64,000 nt of DNA, taken from contig JAJEKV010000008.1 of assembly GCA_021234155.1 (NCBI GenBank), positions 12,923,406 to 12,987,405 of the forward strand, in the 5' to 3' direction. The notes under the pieces are model-generated. The model saw only the letters and a list, made by a program, of their open reading frames with translations, was not told the origin of the DNA and made no database searches. The stretch is from Isoetes taiwanensis. Lineage: Eukaryota > Streptophyta > Lycopodiopsida > Isoetales > Isoetaceae. The position numbers and the translations under genes were made by a program. Positions 31,901-42,470 of the stretch are shown here, piece after piece. The first letter of the stretch is position 1; every line of letters starts with the position of its first letter.

Positions 31901-32870
31901 GGAGGTTGGAGATACCAAAGATCAAAACCAGTTGTACCCTGTATGGACACATAGACTGAGGCAAAATATAAAAGGGATGTAATCTTGTGTTCTATTATAA
32001 CATGCAAGTAAATGTCTTGTTATGTTTTTTTTAAATTTTGCTTAAAAAGTACAGTTGGAAAATAATCTCTTTCTGTAGATATCTAAGATAGAAGTCACGT
32101 TAAGGGAGAAAAATATGACAGATGACCAGCTACATTAATAGAATCTTCTGATATGAAATTGCCTCATAATACATATTTCTTGGTGATTTAATTATTGATG
32201 GCATAATGTTAATGACATGTTCTATATACAATTGGGCCAATTTAAAACTGGACATATGGACTGGACTGTTACAGCAGATGTAGATGTCACTACAAAAATA
32301 TACAGCAGATCAAGGATTTTGATCTTTAAAACATGATCTATAGGACTATTAGGTCTCATATGCCTTAATGCCTCAGGTAAAAATCTCTCTCGAGTACTTG
32401 ATGACCTTAATTGATCAGCATCAGATCTAGATTGAAAGATTGAAAGTAAATATTCACCATAGACTACAGTTTGAAATGAACTTAAAGATTTAAAGTTTTG
32501 GGTTGGAAATACTATGCTGGAGATGCTCTATCCAGTAATAGGATGATATCTTGCCAAGGGATTGACCAAGGCGGATATGCGGTCTAGTATTTACTAGTTC
32601 AGGCCAGGTGTTTTTAGGAACTTCATCTCATTGGAGATATCCAATGATGTTTCTTACCCATTTGCTAGTTGTTGGAGCAGATACAATGTCCTAGGCTGCT
32701 ACTTAGGAATTACTATGTTTAAACTGATATATGCATTCTTCACATTTACTGAAAGCCTATTGATATAATACTTGAATATACACGATGACTTAATATTGCA
32801 GGAAGCATATGATGAAGAGGAATATGAAACCATACCATATGATTGGAACAAGCGGCCACAAACATTTTAC
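28990..32870. other. T-rich region with no recognisable gene
   Basis: Almost 4 kb of AT-rich DNA with many T runs (for example about 30679-30695 and 30799-30808). Short frames at 29547-29732 and 30134-30328 have no motif and look like chance. It could be intronic DNA of a long gene or a decayed retroelement; nothing decides between these. Confidence 0.4.
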
Positions 32871-32889
32871 TCATAAATCTGCTAATGCA

Positions 32890-33005
32890 GACAATGTTAA
32901 GTTTGGCCAGTAGGCCAGTGACTATACTTATGCCAGTTGGCTAAGGTTGGCCAGTAGGCCAGTCACTGCATTAATGCCAATTGGATGCCAGTTGGCTATA
33001 CAATT
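32890..33005 (+). repeat. Local duplication with GGCCAGTAGGCCAGT motif
   Basis: GTTTGGCCAGTAGGCCAGTG at about 32899 recurs as GGTTGGCCAGTAGGCCAGT at about 32946. Each is followed by ATGCCAGTTGGCTA-like sequence, giving a ~50-bp tandem duplication. Confidence 0.65.
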
Positions 33006-33119
33006 TTCAGATTCCTGACTCGAGAATGATAAGACAATACCGTGTTGTTGTAGTTCATGAGTCTATGATAGTCAAGGTATGTATTTTATTGCAACAAAAT
33101 ATTCTTCTTTAAAGGCTTA

Positions 33120-33232
33120 AAGTTTATGGGATGTGGCGTAACCCCTGCTGTGGCAGTGGGGGTTAGCCTTCCCATGGTCACAGTATTATAAAAATATGGT
33201 GGTTTTCCCACATTCCACGGTTTTTTTTTGGC
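33120..33232. repeat. Short hairpin TAACCCC...GGGGTTA beside the R fragment
   Basis: At about 33135-33165 GGCGTAACCCCTGC faces GCAGTGGGGGTTAGCC, a compact stem-loop. It may be the end of a small insertion. Confidence 0.4.
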
Positions 33233-33235
33233 GAT

Positions 33236-33800
33236 TCGCGTTAAGCTAAGCAGGATACAAAGACATCTAGCAAAAAGCTCCAGGCCAGCCAAAGTGTGCT
33301 TAAGGTGGTGAAAAAGCCACGACACTTCTTGCAAACAAATAGACCCTAAAAGCGCCAAAGTGCATTATGAGTTTGGTAAAAGCTGGCTTTGGTTCTTGCA
33401 GAGAGAGATAGAAATGGTGGAGCAAATAGTGCATTAAGGCTTGGCATACATTTTCAAAATTAAATTTGTTGTCACAAAAGCATTCTTACATCAAGGAAGA
33501 TGTTGTAGAGTTCAAAGCTAAGGTGACCCGATTTCACCCGAGCATACATTAATGCATGGGGAGAAAGTGAGGTAACACATTACATTCATTTGTTACATGC
33601 ACATGGCCCATGGTTAGCAGTAAAAGTATGGTAGTCTTGCAATTTGGAATGGGGGATAGATTCAATCTTGTATATATTTTATACTCAATACGTATTATTC
33701 GAATGATACGGCACAAATTTGACGTATAATACGTCAAAAATCAAAAAAAAAATGGCGTCGGGAAGCGTGTCGGAAATTTTTTTAGCGTAAGCGAAAACCT
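33236..33800 (+). pseudogene. Second, partial R copy preserving the unoccupied transposon insertion site
   Basis: 33236-33306 matches 15545-15622 (GTTAAGCT-AGCAGGATACA onward) and 33307-33800 matches 25560-26050, without the 9.9-kb transposon between them. The junction reads AAGGTGGTGAAAAAGCC with a single GGTG at 33307-33310. Several one-base insertions relative to the other copy break its frame. The left boundary at 33236 is abrupt, so this copy is truncated. Confidence 0.8.
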
Positions 33801-34040
33801 CTCAAAATTTTTTTTTTTCCTGGCGAAAAAAATCGATTTTTTTCGATTTTCCCGTAAAGCCAAACCCTTCGGTTTCTCTTCGAAAACTTTTGGCGTAGTA
33901 AATGAAGGTTTCGCTATTACATTTAAAATTAAAATAAAAATAAAAATTTAAGAACGAAACCTTTAGTTTCGCTTACCCGAAATTTTTTTTTTCCCCGGCG
34001 AGGGAAAAATACGAAAAAGACCTATTTTACCTAAAAATAC
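33801..34040. other. Low-complexity T/A-rich tract with repeated TTCGGTTTC/CGAAACC blocks
   Basis: Contains repeated GATTTTTTTCGATTTT and scattered GAAACC/GGTTTC arms that can pair (about 33868-33880 and 33955-33975). No coding signal. Confidence 0.45.
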
Positions 34041-34046
34041 GTATTT

Positions 34047-34286
34047 TTGGACTTTATACGATCAAAAATAATTTCGTCGTCTGAACCTATCCCCTGTTTG
34101 GAATGCAGGGGGATGGAAAAGTCCCACAAACAGGCAAAGATAGCTTTCCATCGATCAACGCAGAGAGGTGGAAACTCTACCATGTCAAAACCTTTGCATC
34201 AGATGTGTAAATGGTTTTATAGAACTGGTTGCTTTCGGCATGAGAGGAATAACAGGACGAAGAAGGGTGCGGGAGTGTTGCAATAG
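34047..34286 (+). CDS. Small unrecognised open frame with Cys/His
   Basis: An 79-codon frame (MDFIRSKIISSSEPIPCLEC) containing CLECRG and, later, MCKWFYRTGCFRHERN. The Cys/His spacing is suggestive of a metal site but does not match a finger I know. Low support. Confidence 0.2.
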   Translation: MDFIRSKIISSSEPIPCLECRGMEKSHKQAKIAFHRSTQRGGNSTMSKPLHQMCKWFYRTGCFRHERNNRTKKGAGVLQ

Positions 34287-34289
34287 ATC

Positions 34290-35080
34290 AAGTTGTTGTT
34301 GAATTAAGGAAGAGAAGGAGGGATGTTTGGATGAATTCAAATTCGTGCCTCGCTTAGAGAATGGAGGGCAAAGCGGAAAAATTTTGGGCAACAAAATGCG
34401 TAGAGATTTAAGGTATATGTTTCAATGCCTTTTGCTTTTGCTTGGATAAAGAATAACAATCATTCGTTTTATTGCCTCCTGTTGTAACTTCATTATATGA
34501 GTAGTAAATGGAAGCCAAAACATTGTATATTTGCTCAAGATGAGTTCGAAAGTTTGCTGCCTTTGTATTTTTGAAATATGAATGTCAGTTTGTCCTCATC
34601 AGTTTGTCAGTTTGCTGCCTTTATATTTCTGATATCAGTTTGTCCTCATCTCATGTGGAGCATTTTGGTTACACAAACAAGGCTCTTGTTTAAAGATCAA
34701 GTTTAGAGCACCACGAGGCAAAATTGAATTTAAAAATATGGAAAAGGAACTAGCTTGCGCGGAATCTATCAGCGACAAATAGGCCCTTCGATTTGTTAAA
34801 CCGCTGGCTTTGTAGGGTTCTATGATGGATGCTCTCTGATCTAGACCAAGCTTTCATATAAATGATCTCTCTCTCTTTTATTACAAAAATAAAGTTAATG
34901 GTAATTCCTTCTGTTCTATTCTTTGGTAATGGTGTAGTGTTCATTAAAGACAATCTAGGTAGACATGGTATAATTGCATCCATGAGGAAGACCATTTTAG
35001 TCTTGCTCTTCATGTGTTGAAGAAGGCTTTGTGACGGACCATATGAATACAACATAAATGGTTTAGCCCTCAAAAAAAAA
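34290..35080. other. AT-rich spacer, nothing recognised
   Basis: Contains a partial direct duplication TCAGTTTGTCCTCATC (about 34587 and 34636) and no supported gene. Confidence 0.4.
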
Positions 35081-35087
35081 ACTTATA

Positions 35088-35292
35088 CTTGTCCACATGT
35101 ACTTCCAAATGCACATGGACTCCACATGGATTTTGCCCATGGACGCCACATGAACTCTTGACATGGCATGCCACATGGACTACTTACATGCACGCGCCAC
35201 TTGGGGTGGCACATGATGACGGTATGTGGTGATGTCTTCTCAAATGGCATGGCGTGTATGATGACATGGCATGATGATGTGGCACATGCATT
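35088..35292 (+). repeat. CACATG/CATGG-rich repeat tract
   Basis: About 200 bp dense in ACATGGAC, CACATGGA and GGCATG units in both orientations (for example CACATGGACT at 35111 and 35172). Probably an internal simple repeat of a degraded element. Confidence 0.5.
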
Positions 35293-35387
35293 TTGATAGA
35301 TACACAAATTTGCTTAAAAATGTAACATTTTCTTCAAACAAATAAAAGTAGCAATTCTAATATGAATTCTAATTCTAATATTATAAG

Positions 35388-35450
35388 GATCTATATAGGT
35401 CCTTAGTGTCCTTAGTGTCCTATATAGATCCTATATAGGATCTATATAGG
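35388..35450. repeat. 32-bp perfect palindrome with an extra half copy
   Basis: 35419-35450 is a perfect palindrome built from TATATAGATC / GATCTATATA arms around CTATATAG. A further GGATCTATATAGG copy lies at 35388-35400, separated by a duplicated TCCTTAGTG. Confidence 0.8.
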
Positions 35451-35524
35451 ATAGTGATTTATGCATGCAAAATTTAGACCCATAAATTTCGAAGTTTCTC
35501 ATTGCATTGCTTCACAGTCTAAAA

Positions 35525-35632
35525 ATGGCGCGGACGAAGCTCACCCAAAAGAGGCCAATGGAGGAATCTGTCGGTTCTTTTCAAAAACTTCAAAAAATTT
35601 GTGCAAGAGCTCGGTTTAGTTGCTCCCGGTGA
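35525..35632 (+). CDS. Short open frame with a histone-H3-like N-terminus
   Basis: A 35-codon frame starting MARTKLTQKRPMEESVGSFQ. The first residues resemble the conserved histone H3 tail (ARTK then T at the same spacing) but the rest does not. A one-base slip near 35608 would extend it through VQELGLVAPGDDFATQ, suggesting a longer, frameshifted protein. No histone fold follows. It is either a chance match, or an H3-tail mimic on a transposon protein. Confidence 0.3.
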   Translation: MARTKLTQKRPMEESVGSFQKLQKICARARFSCSR

Positions 35633-35879
35633 TGATTTTGCAACACAAAGGAGCTTTAGTTTTTGAAAAATTGCGGCGGTGGGTAGATCGTTCACGCTTC
35701 CATGAGGAACGCCCTTCTCAAAATGAAGACTCAAGTTGATGGAGGCGGTGCCCTCAAAATTCAGCTCAAGATGCACGATTAAAGTGATCTGCGGTTTTTA
35801 TAAATTATAAAAATACTATCTTATGTTTTTAGTTTTTCGGCTCGAGCGGGGTTGTGAAACGGTGTCTGAGGGTTTTACG

Positions 35880-36490
35880 TGAAAAGTTGGCCGATATAAC
35901 ATAATATAAGCGTGTTTTATTGGTATGTGAAAAAATGAAAACTTCGATGCATGAAAATGGTGCGTGAAAACTTCGTGCAGTGAAAACTAGTTTGGACGGG
36001 CATTTTGAAAATTGGTTTGGACGGGCATTTTTGTAAACAAGTTGACTGATATAATATAATATGATTTTATATATGTGTTTTTTGTATATGTTTCTTACAA
36101 TCTGTTGTAACTATAAAACATCTTGGCATTAAGTATTGAATTGCAGAAACATATCTTGTTAACATGCTTGCCTTAAATTGCACAATGAAGCAAGCTTTAA
36201 GTTCTGTTATATGAAGCAAGGCTGCCTTTGTGCTCTTTACAGAAAATATTCAGTAGTACATCAATAATGGAAAGACAAGGGAGGCAAGGTGAGTAACAAC
36301 ATTGCCCATTGTTACCATTAAATTAGGGACAACCTAAGAGCTGGCATCAATCTGTATAAGAGCCTCCAAAATTCATACACTTGAATTGATTTATTACTCC
36401 AAATATTGTATTGATATATTCCCATTTTATATTTTCTCAATATAATAAGAATGACCATGTATGAAGTGTTCTTTTAAGGCTAAAGATTAG
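35880..36490. other. AT-rich spacer with short direct repeats
   Basis: GGTTTGGACGGGCATTTT-like copies at about 35990 and 36012, and GATATAAYATAATATRA-like copies at 35893 and 36047, form an irregular tandem repeat. No gene seen. Confidence 0.45.
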
Positions 36491-36497
36491 TCTTTTA

Positions 36498-36988
36498 AGA
36501 ATAGAATAGAATAGAATATTTTTATCGTCCCACGGAGACCAAAGCTGGCCTATGGGACCCAAGTACAAAGAGAGAGAAAACGAGCGTATTACTACCGGGG
36601 ATTAAAAACCCCCGCCAGAAGGGTTTTGGGAAAACCATAGTAGCAATAAGGATCTTTGACATACCGACTGATTATATACATAATCACAAGAATGCGGTGA
36701 GGTTAATGTGGGACGGGGGCATAACTGAGTTCGTATCCATTACCTCCTCGGAGGCAGTCGATCCCAACAAACCTCTGAGGCCGCTCGATGGCTCATGCAA
36801 GGCACGATGGGGCACAACTAACCGAGCATACAGAGGCAGGATATGTTGTTATGCACGGACAGCCCGGAGGGCGTGACTTTCATCCTCAATGGCGCCCCTG
36901 ACAAGCGGCATTTGGACTCGTCCCTCCGCGGCCCCTCGAATCCATCTCCCTGTCTCAATGCGGAGGTGGTGTGCACTGTCGCGAATGG
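36498..36988 (-). pseudogene. LINE copy 3: 3' segment left of the copia insertion
   Basis: Matches the 3' region of the LINE at 10364-10860. It has an (AGAAT)n tail at 36498-36518, a TTTTTATCGTCC block, a CCTATGGGACCC block, and then a C-terminal region with shared CTGTCTCAAT. The element continues after the copia insertion at 42471; AATGG is duplicated by that insertion. Confidence 0.75.
36984..36988 (+). repeat. Copia target-site duplication, left (AATGG)
   Basis: AATGG directly precedes the TG of the left LTR and reappears at 42471-42475 after the CA of the right LTR. Confidence 0.9.
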
Positions 36989-37613
36989 TGATAAGATTTG
37001 GAAGATAATATACTCAAGAAACTGATAAGATTGATGTCTAGCAAGATTTTACAACTTTATGATCTTAGTGAAAAGCCAAAAAGTGGTCACTAATTTTCAC
37101 TTGATCATGTACAAGTCAATAATCATCATACAAATCAATAACATAAGCCCATAATCTCCTCCTCTCTTGTAACACCCCCTGAAATGCCTTTCAATCACAT
37201 TGCATCCTCCGGCATTTATATATATATATACTTTCCAATCACAGGTACATCCACTTGACAATTTGTGCATCCCCTTTATATAGAAAGTTCTACAACTTGC
37301 CTAAAAATCGGAGTAGATAGACTTAGCGACCTTAAATTTAGGCCCTAGTTGACTTTGACTTTGACTGGTCAACTCAAAACCTAAGTGGCGGGGGGTAGGT
37401 GGCCGATTTCTAGCGAGCCTAGCAACACCTCGGGTAGTACTGCCGCCACCTTTGACTTTGACCGCCACCTTTGACTTTGACCTCACGCCTTTGCTTCTCA
37501 TGGAAGGTCGTTATGCACATTCTAATCCGCGCCAGCGCTTCTCATAGATTAGAATGTAATATCACATGTCAAAGCTCTCCCATTTACATGACTTATATCT
37601 TTGAAACCCTTCA
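36989..37613 (-). repeat. Left LTR (3' LTR of the minus-strand copia)
   Basis: Starts TGATAAGATTTGG and ends CTTCA. It contains a TATATATATATA stretch at about 37217 and a repeated CCGCCACCTTTGACTTTGAC block. Collinear with 41845-42470 apart from clustered differences in the AGTGGCGG and CGCCACC portions. Confidence 0.9.
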
Positions 37614-37625
37614 CTCCTCCTTGAC
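37614..37625 (-). promoter_or_regulatory. Polypurine tract of the copia element
   Basis: The minus strand reads GTCAAGGAGGAG immediately before the 3' LTR, the expected place and composition for plus-strand priming. Confidence 0.7.
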
Positions 37626-38083
37626 TTATAAATTTTGCTTTACATTAATTGCTCTCTCGAATTTTACAAATTTTACCTCGGGATTGATGCTTTTGTAAAC
37701 ACATCCGCTACTTGACTATTGGTTTCCACATATCTCATTTGTATGAGATTCTTCTCGCTAAATCTCATTATGAAGTGCATACTTAGTTCAATGTGCTTGG
37801 TTACTGTCATGGAATCTTGGATTTTTTACAATTGCAATGCAACTCATTTGTCCAGTCCATATTTACGTAGGATCTTTTTTGCATACATCCTAACTCATCC
37901 AACAATCTTCTTAACCAAACTAATTCTCTGGCAGCTAAGGATGATGCGGCATATTACGCTTCATTTGAACTCATTGCCACATTTGCTTGTTTCTTGCACC
38001 TCCGGGTTATGACACCTCCTCCTAAATATATAGCATAGCCAGTAGATTTCCTTGTATCGCAGATCTCCTCCCAATGCGCATCA

Positions 38084-40790
38084 CTATAACAAGTCATAGT
38101 TAGGTTTTACTGAATCAAAACATATACCATGAGTTTGTGTTCCCTTTAGATATTTGAGAACTTCGCTTAGGCGCCTCCCAATGTTCTTTTGTAGCATCAT
38201 GATTCCTACGCGCTCAAGATGTTTACAAAACATAGGCAATGTCGGTCGTGTGCTATTTGCCAAAAAGTAGGCACCCAATCAATGCTCTATATGGTACATT
38301 TTCCATTTTATTTTCTTCATCATTTTGAGGCGTTGTGAACATCGGTCGACCTATGCCCCTGTTGTCATTGGAATTTTGGATGGCTTTGCCTCAACTGGGT
38401 TTGAACCTTTTGAGCATATTTTCTATATGTGTTCTTTGATGCAATTTTATCCATTTCTGCTTCCTATCCCTGATAACCTCAATTCCAAAGAAACTTTCTC
38501 AGTTCACCCGGATCGACATTTGAAACCTTGACTTTAAAATGCTTTTTTACTGTTGAGGATTTTCAAAGAATTTGCAATCATGATACAATCATCCACATAT
38601 AAGGCTATCATGCAATATTCTCCATCTTCTTCAAATCTATAGAGATTTCCATCATTATGTAACTTTTCAAAGCCCTGTTCTTGTAAGAAACCATTTATAC
38701 ATAAGTACCATTCTCTTGGTGATTGTTTTCAGCCCATAGGCAACGCCCTATTGAGTTTCGGACCATATCCTTGCCATGTGAATATCACGGAGCTTGCTTC
38801 ATATAAGCCTCCTCCTCAAGTGTGGCATTTAAGAATCTTGTTTTCACATCCATGTGATGCAGCTCTAAATTTAATGCATTTGCCATAGCAAGCAAAACTC
38901 TAATGCTTTCGTGAGCTTGACTATAGGAGAATAGGTTTCATCATAATCTCTTCCCTTTTAATTGTTGTAACCTTGAGCAACCGGTCTTGCCTTAAATTTC
39001 TTTGCTGCCATCGGGGATTTACTTTTACTTTGTACAACCACTTGCTTCCAATTACATTACGTTTGCTATCAGCCTTGACAAGGTCATAAGTTTTAGTTTC
39101 TTCAAAGGTTTGGAGTTCATCATTCATGGCAGCTATCCACTTATCTTTGTCGACTTTGTAGAGCATCTTCAAAGTTTGTGGAATGATTTCATCTTCTAAA
39201 ATAGCCATAATCTGCTTTCTGGCTCAAATGTAGCGTGTCTCCTACTTTTCCACGACTCATCTACGCCATATAATTTTCCCTCCTCTAGTTTAGCTTCTTC
39301 TACTAATTTTTCTTTGAGTTTTCCTTTTCTTTTTTTCCATATGATGACCAATTGACTCTGACCTTAAATGCATACGGAGTCTCCATTTCAGTTTGCATTG
39401 TTGGACTCTCCATTTCTGGCGTACTCAAGTCCTTTTCTTCTTCATAATCATCTTGCATTATCTAAATCAAACATAGGCATCTCACGGTCTTGTTGTGACA
39501 ATTTTAGTTCCCTTTTTGTATCTATCTTTATAAAGTATGTGCTCATTAAATAAGACATCTCTGTGACTAATACGGTCTTTGATTTAGGACATATATTCTA
39601 TATCCTTTAGAATGCTCATCATAGCCTACAAAAATCAACTTCAGCCTTGTTGTCTAATTTCTTTCTCAATTCGGTAGGAACATGTGCATAAACTAAACAT
39701 CCAAATGCTTTTAGCTTCTCATAGTTTATATTTTTATGCGGATTCCATATAGCATCACGGGATGTTTCCCTTTAAACTTCTTTTGGCAAAGCATGTTTTA
39801 ATATTAACCTGGATTTTTATGCGCCTCTTCCCAAAAAGCTTGTTGGGCAGACCACTTCCTTTTATCATGGCTCATTTTGCATCCATTAATGTCTGTTCTT
39901 TCTTTTGAAACTCCGTTTTTCCGAAGGTGAGTATCTGCGGGTTATTTGTCTCTTAATTCCACTGGCATACCAAATTGTTTAAATTGCTTTGCAAGATATT
40001 CACCTCCTCTATCCGATCTAATACATTTGAGTTTGAGATTGGTCTCTCTTTCCATTTCAGCCACATATTGTTTGAAAACACTCAATGCTTGAGATTTTCT
40101 TGTCAAACAATATGTTCTACATTTTACCGCTATAGTCATCTGTGAGCGTTATAAAGTATCTTTTATTGGTTCTGCTTTTTGCACATTTAAGGGGCCACAT
40201 AAATGGGTATGCACTAACTTCGAGAATTTCTTTGAGCCCTTGTTTTACTTTTAGCAAATGGCTGACTGTTTAGTTTGCCCAAAGCACATCCTTCACAAAT
40301 AAACTCATTTGACTTCTTTGTCATGATAATTTATGTAACCTTGCTTAAGCAACCATTTCAAATTTTTGCAATTTTGTGTGTGCCAATCTTTTTATGCCAT
40401 AGGTCTACACTCTCTTCTTGAATTGTATTTATGCTATGATGCACAACACTATCCATCTCAAATAGATTGCCAACTCTTTTTAGCAAAAACTTCAATTCAT
40501 TGTTGAAATACATTACATTTGTCTCCTTCAAACACAACTCTATATCCCAAATCCACAAAAGGATTACTATGAAATTAAATTTCGATTATGGCTGGGACAC
40601 ACAAAACATCTTCTATATTCACAATATTGCCTTCAAGATCTTCTAAGCGCAGCAAACCCCTTTTCTTTTACTTCTTGAAGAGCTCCATTTCCAACTTGTA
40701 TTTTCTGGAGCTCGTAGTTGATATATTCTTCAAAAGCTCGATGGATTGGACTCACGATCTTTCAGCTCCACTATCAACTATCAAATGATC
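38084..40790 (-). pseudogene. Copia pol remnants: protease, integrase, reverse transcriptase, RNase H
   Basis: Minus-strand order from right to left. LIVDSGAE at about 40780 fits the aspartic-protease active site. Block 40558-40358 ends ESVDLWHKKIGTHKI, matching the GAG-pre-integrase stretch (LWH-RLGH). Block 40139-39942 has KCIRSDRGGEYLAKQF, an integrase catalytic Asp block. Block 39208-38921 has DKWIAAMNDELQTFEETKTY and NVIGSKWLYKVKVN, the classic start of copia reverse transcriptase. LYVDDCI at about 38590-38610 carries the YVDD catalytic pair. Block 38278-38084 has LANSTRPTLPMF and LKYLKGTQTHGI, the RNase H entry region. All are separated by stops or frameshifts. Confidence 0.85.
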
Positions 40791-40851
40791 GATTCATTAG
40801 TGCCAACACTTTCATGCACAATAGCAAATTCAATGTTTACCTCATCCTCGT

Positions 40852-41797
40852 CTATTTCCTCGGTAACCCCTTTTTCATTGATCTCTGTTCTTGAGCAACA
40901 TATGCTTTCTCATAGCCTCGACCTCTTCCTCTTGCTGATCTGCCCCTGCTAGATTCTCCTCTTCCTCTAGCTTTTCCAAAACTCTTTGGTGTTGGGCATT
41001 TTGATGCAGCGTGACCTCTTCCTCCACATGTATAGCAATTAAACTCTTTCTTAAGCTTAGGGCACTCATTCTTATAGTGTCGACTCTCATAACGATTATA
41101 GCACACAATCTTTTCCTTTCTCTTTACAATCAAAACTTCAGGAGTATCTTGATTTTGCCTTAAGATCTTCTTTTGTTCCCATTCAGTTCTTAAGGTAGTT
41201 TCAGCTTCTTCCCTAGACTTGCATGAATTCCTTATGAATAAGGCCAGAGTCTCATTGTCACCTATGGCTCTTGATATCTGTAGGTTTGACTTCTCTCACG
41301 AGATTTCAACTCCAGCCCCCATGCAAATCTACTATTAAGTTATCAAACTTGTTAAAAACTCTCCCACATCTTCATCCTCACTTAATTTTAAACCTCTTAA
41401 TTCATTTTCAAGTAGGTCTATCGAGGAGGAAGTTTTTTTCCTCATAATGTTTCATTGAGAAACTTCCACATGTCTCTAGGTCCAAGAGATCTAAGCTTAA
41501 GGCGTATAGAGGGACTTACCTTGCATGAGATGATCCCTTGCGCTTCTTTGGCCTTAGCTTGCAGAGACTTCCCTCTGTTGAGCCACTAACTCCACCTGCA
41601 GCATCAGCTGCTTTAGACTTCTCTGTGTCCGTGCGGACTCTGCGGATTTCACCACTGCTCAAAATCCCTGTTTGAGCACTCACAATCCCATCTGGATCTA
41701 CCAGACTCCAGAGGTCTTCAACCTCTAACACATATTTGATGGCATCCTTCCATACCTGGAACCCTGGTCCACCTTTATACACATCTATTGTGTTCAA
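40852..41797 (-). pseudogene. Copia gag remnant with CCHC zinc knuckle
   Basis: The start region (41797-41516) reads GPGFQVWKDAIKYVLEVEDL, the F--WK--M---L---LW pattern of copia gag. Later, 41133-40852 contains CYTCGGRGHAASKC, an intact CX2CX4HX4C knuckle (about 40996-41037). A damaged knuckle (CYNRYESRHYKNEC) precedes it and a Gly/Arg/Ser-rich tail (RGRGESSRGRSARGRGRG) follows. Stops separate the parts. Confidence 0.8.
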
Positions 41798-41831
41798 AGA
41801 AACTTAAAACAAATCTACTAGACATGTTGTG

Positions 41832-41843
41832 GCTCTGATACCA
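41832..41843 (-). promoter_or_regulatory. Primer-binding site, initiator Met-tRNA type
   Basis: The minus strand reads TGGTATCAGAGC one base from the 5' LTR, the standard primer site complementary to the 3' end of plant initiator Met-tRNA used by most copia elements. Confidence 0.9.
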
Positions 41844-41844
41844 A

Positions 41845-42470
41845 TGATAAGATTTGAAGATAATATACTCAAGAAACTGATAAGATTGATGTCTAGCAAG
41901 ATTTACAACTTTATGATCTTAGTGAAAAGCCAAAAAGTGGTCACTAATTTTCACTTGATCATGTACAAGTCAATAATCATCATACAAATCAATAACATAG
42001 CGCCCATAATCTCCTCCTCTCTTGTAACACCCCTGCAAGTACGCTCAATCTGTGCATCACTCCAGCATTTATATATATATATATTTACTTTCCAATCTGG
42101 GTACATCCACTTGACAATTTGTGCATCCCCTTTATATAGAAAGTTCTACAACTTGCCTAAAAATCCGGAGTAGATAGACTTGTCGAAATTTTAAATTTCG
42201 GCCCTAGTTGACTTTGACTTTGGGGGTCAACTCAAAACCCTAAGTGGCGGGGGGGGTAGGTGGCGATTTCTAGCGAGCCTAGCAACACCGGGTAGTACAC
42301 CCCGCCACCTTTGACTTTGACCCGCCACCTTTGACTTTGACCTACTGCCACTGCTTCTCATAGGTCAGTATGCACATTCTAATCCACTGCCACTGCTTCT
42401 CATAGATTAGAATGTAATATCACATGTCAAAGCTCTCCCATTTACATGACTTATATGCTGAAACCCTTCA
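41845..42470 (-). repeat. Right LTR (5' LTR of the minus-strand copia)
   Basis: Starts TGATAAGATTTGAAG and ends CCCTTCA. The target duplication AATGG follows at 42471-42475. Confidence 0.9.

Larger units (their letters stand above)
36989..42470 (-). mobile_element. Ty1/copia LTR retrotransposon, full length but degenerate
   Basis: A 5.48-kb element with two ~625-bp LTRs (36989-37613 and 41845-42470). Both begin TGATAAGATTT and end CCCTTCA, so they have the TG...CA ends. A 5-bp AATGG duplication flanks it. The coding strand is minus, so the 5' LTR is the right-hand one. Next to it lies a primer-binding site matching the 3' end of initiator Met-tRNA, and next to the left LTR lies a purine tract. 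Coding order on the minus strand (gag with zinc knuckle, protease, integrase, reverse transcriptase, RNase H) is that of copia, integrase before reverse transcriptase. Many stops make it non-autonomous. It interrupts LINE copy 3. Confidence 0.9.

Noticed and set aside
28990-32870. A hidden LTR retrotransposon in the T-rich region
   Set aside because: No terminal repeats, primer site or pol motif could be found on either strand.
34047-34286. Zinc-finger protein from the Cys/His residues in the small frame
   Set aside because: The spacing does not match a known finger and the frame is isolated.
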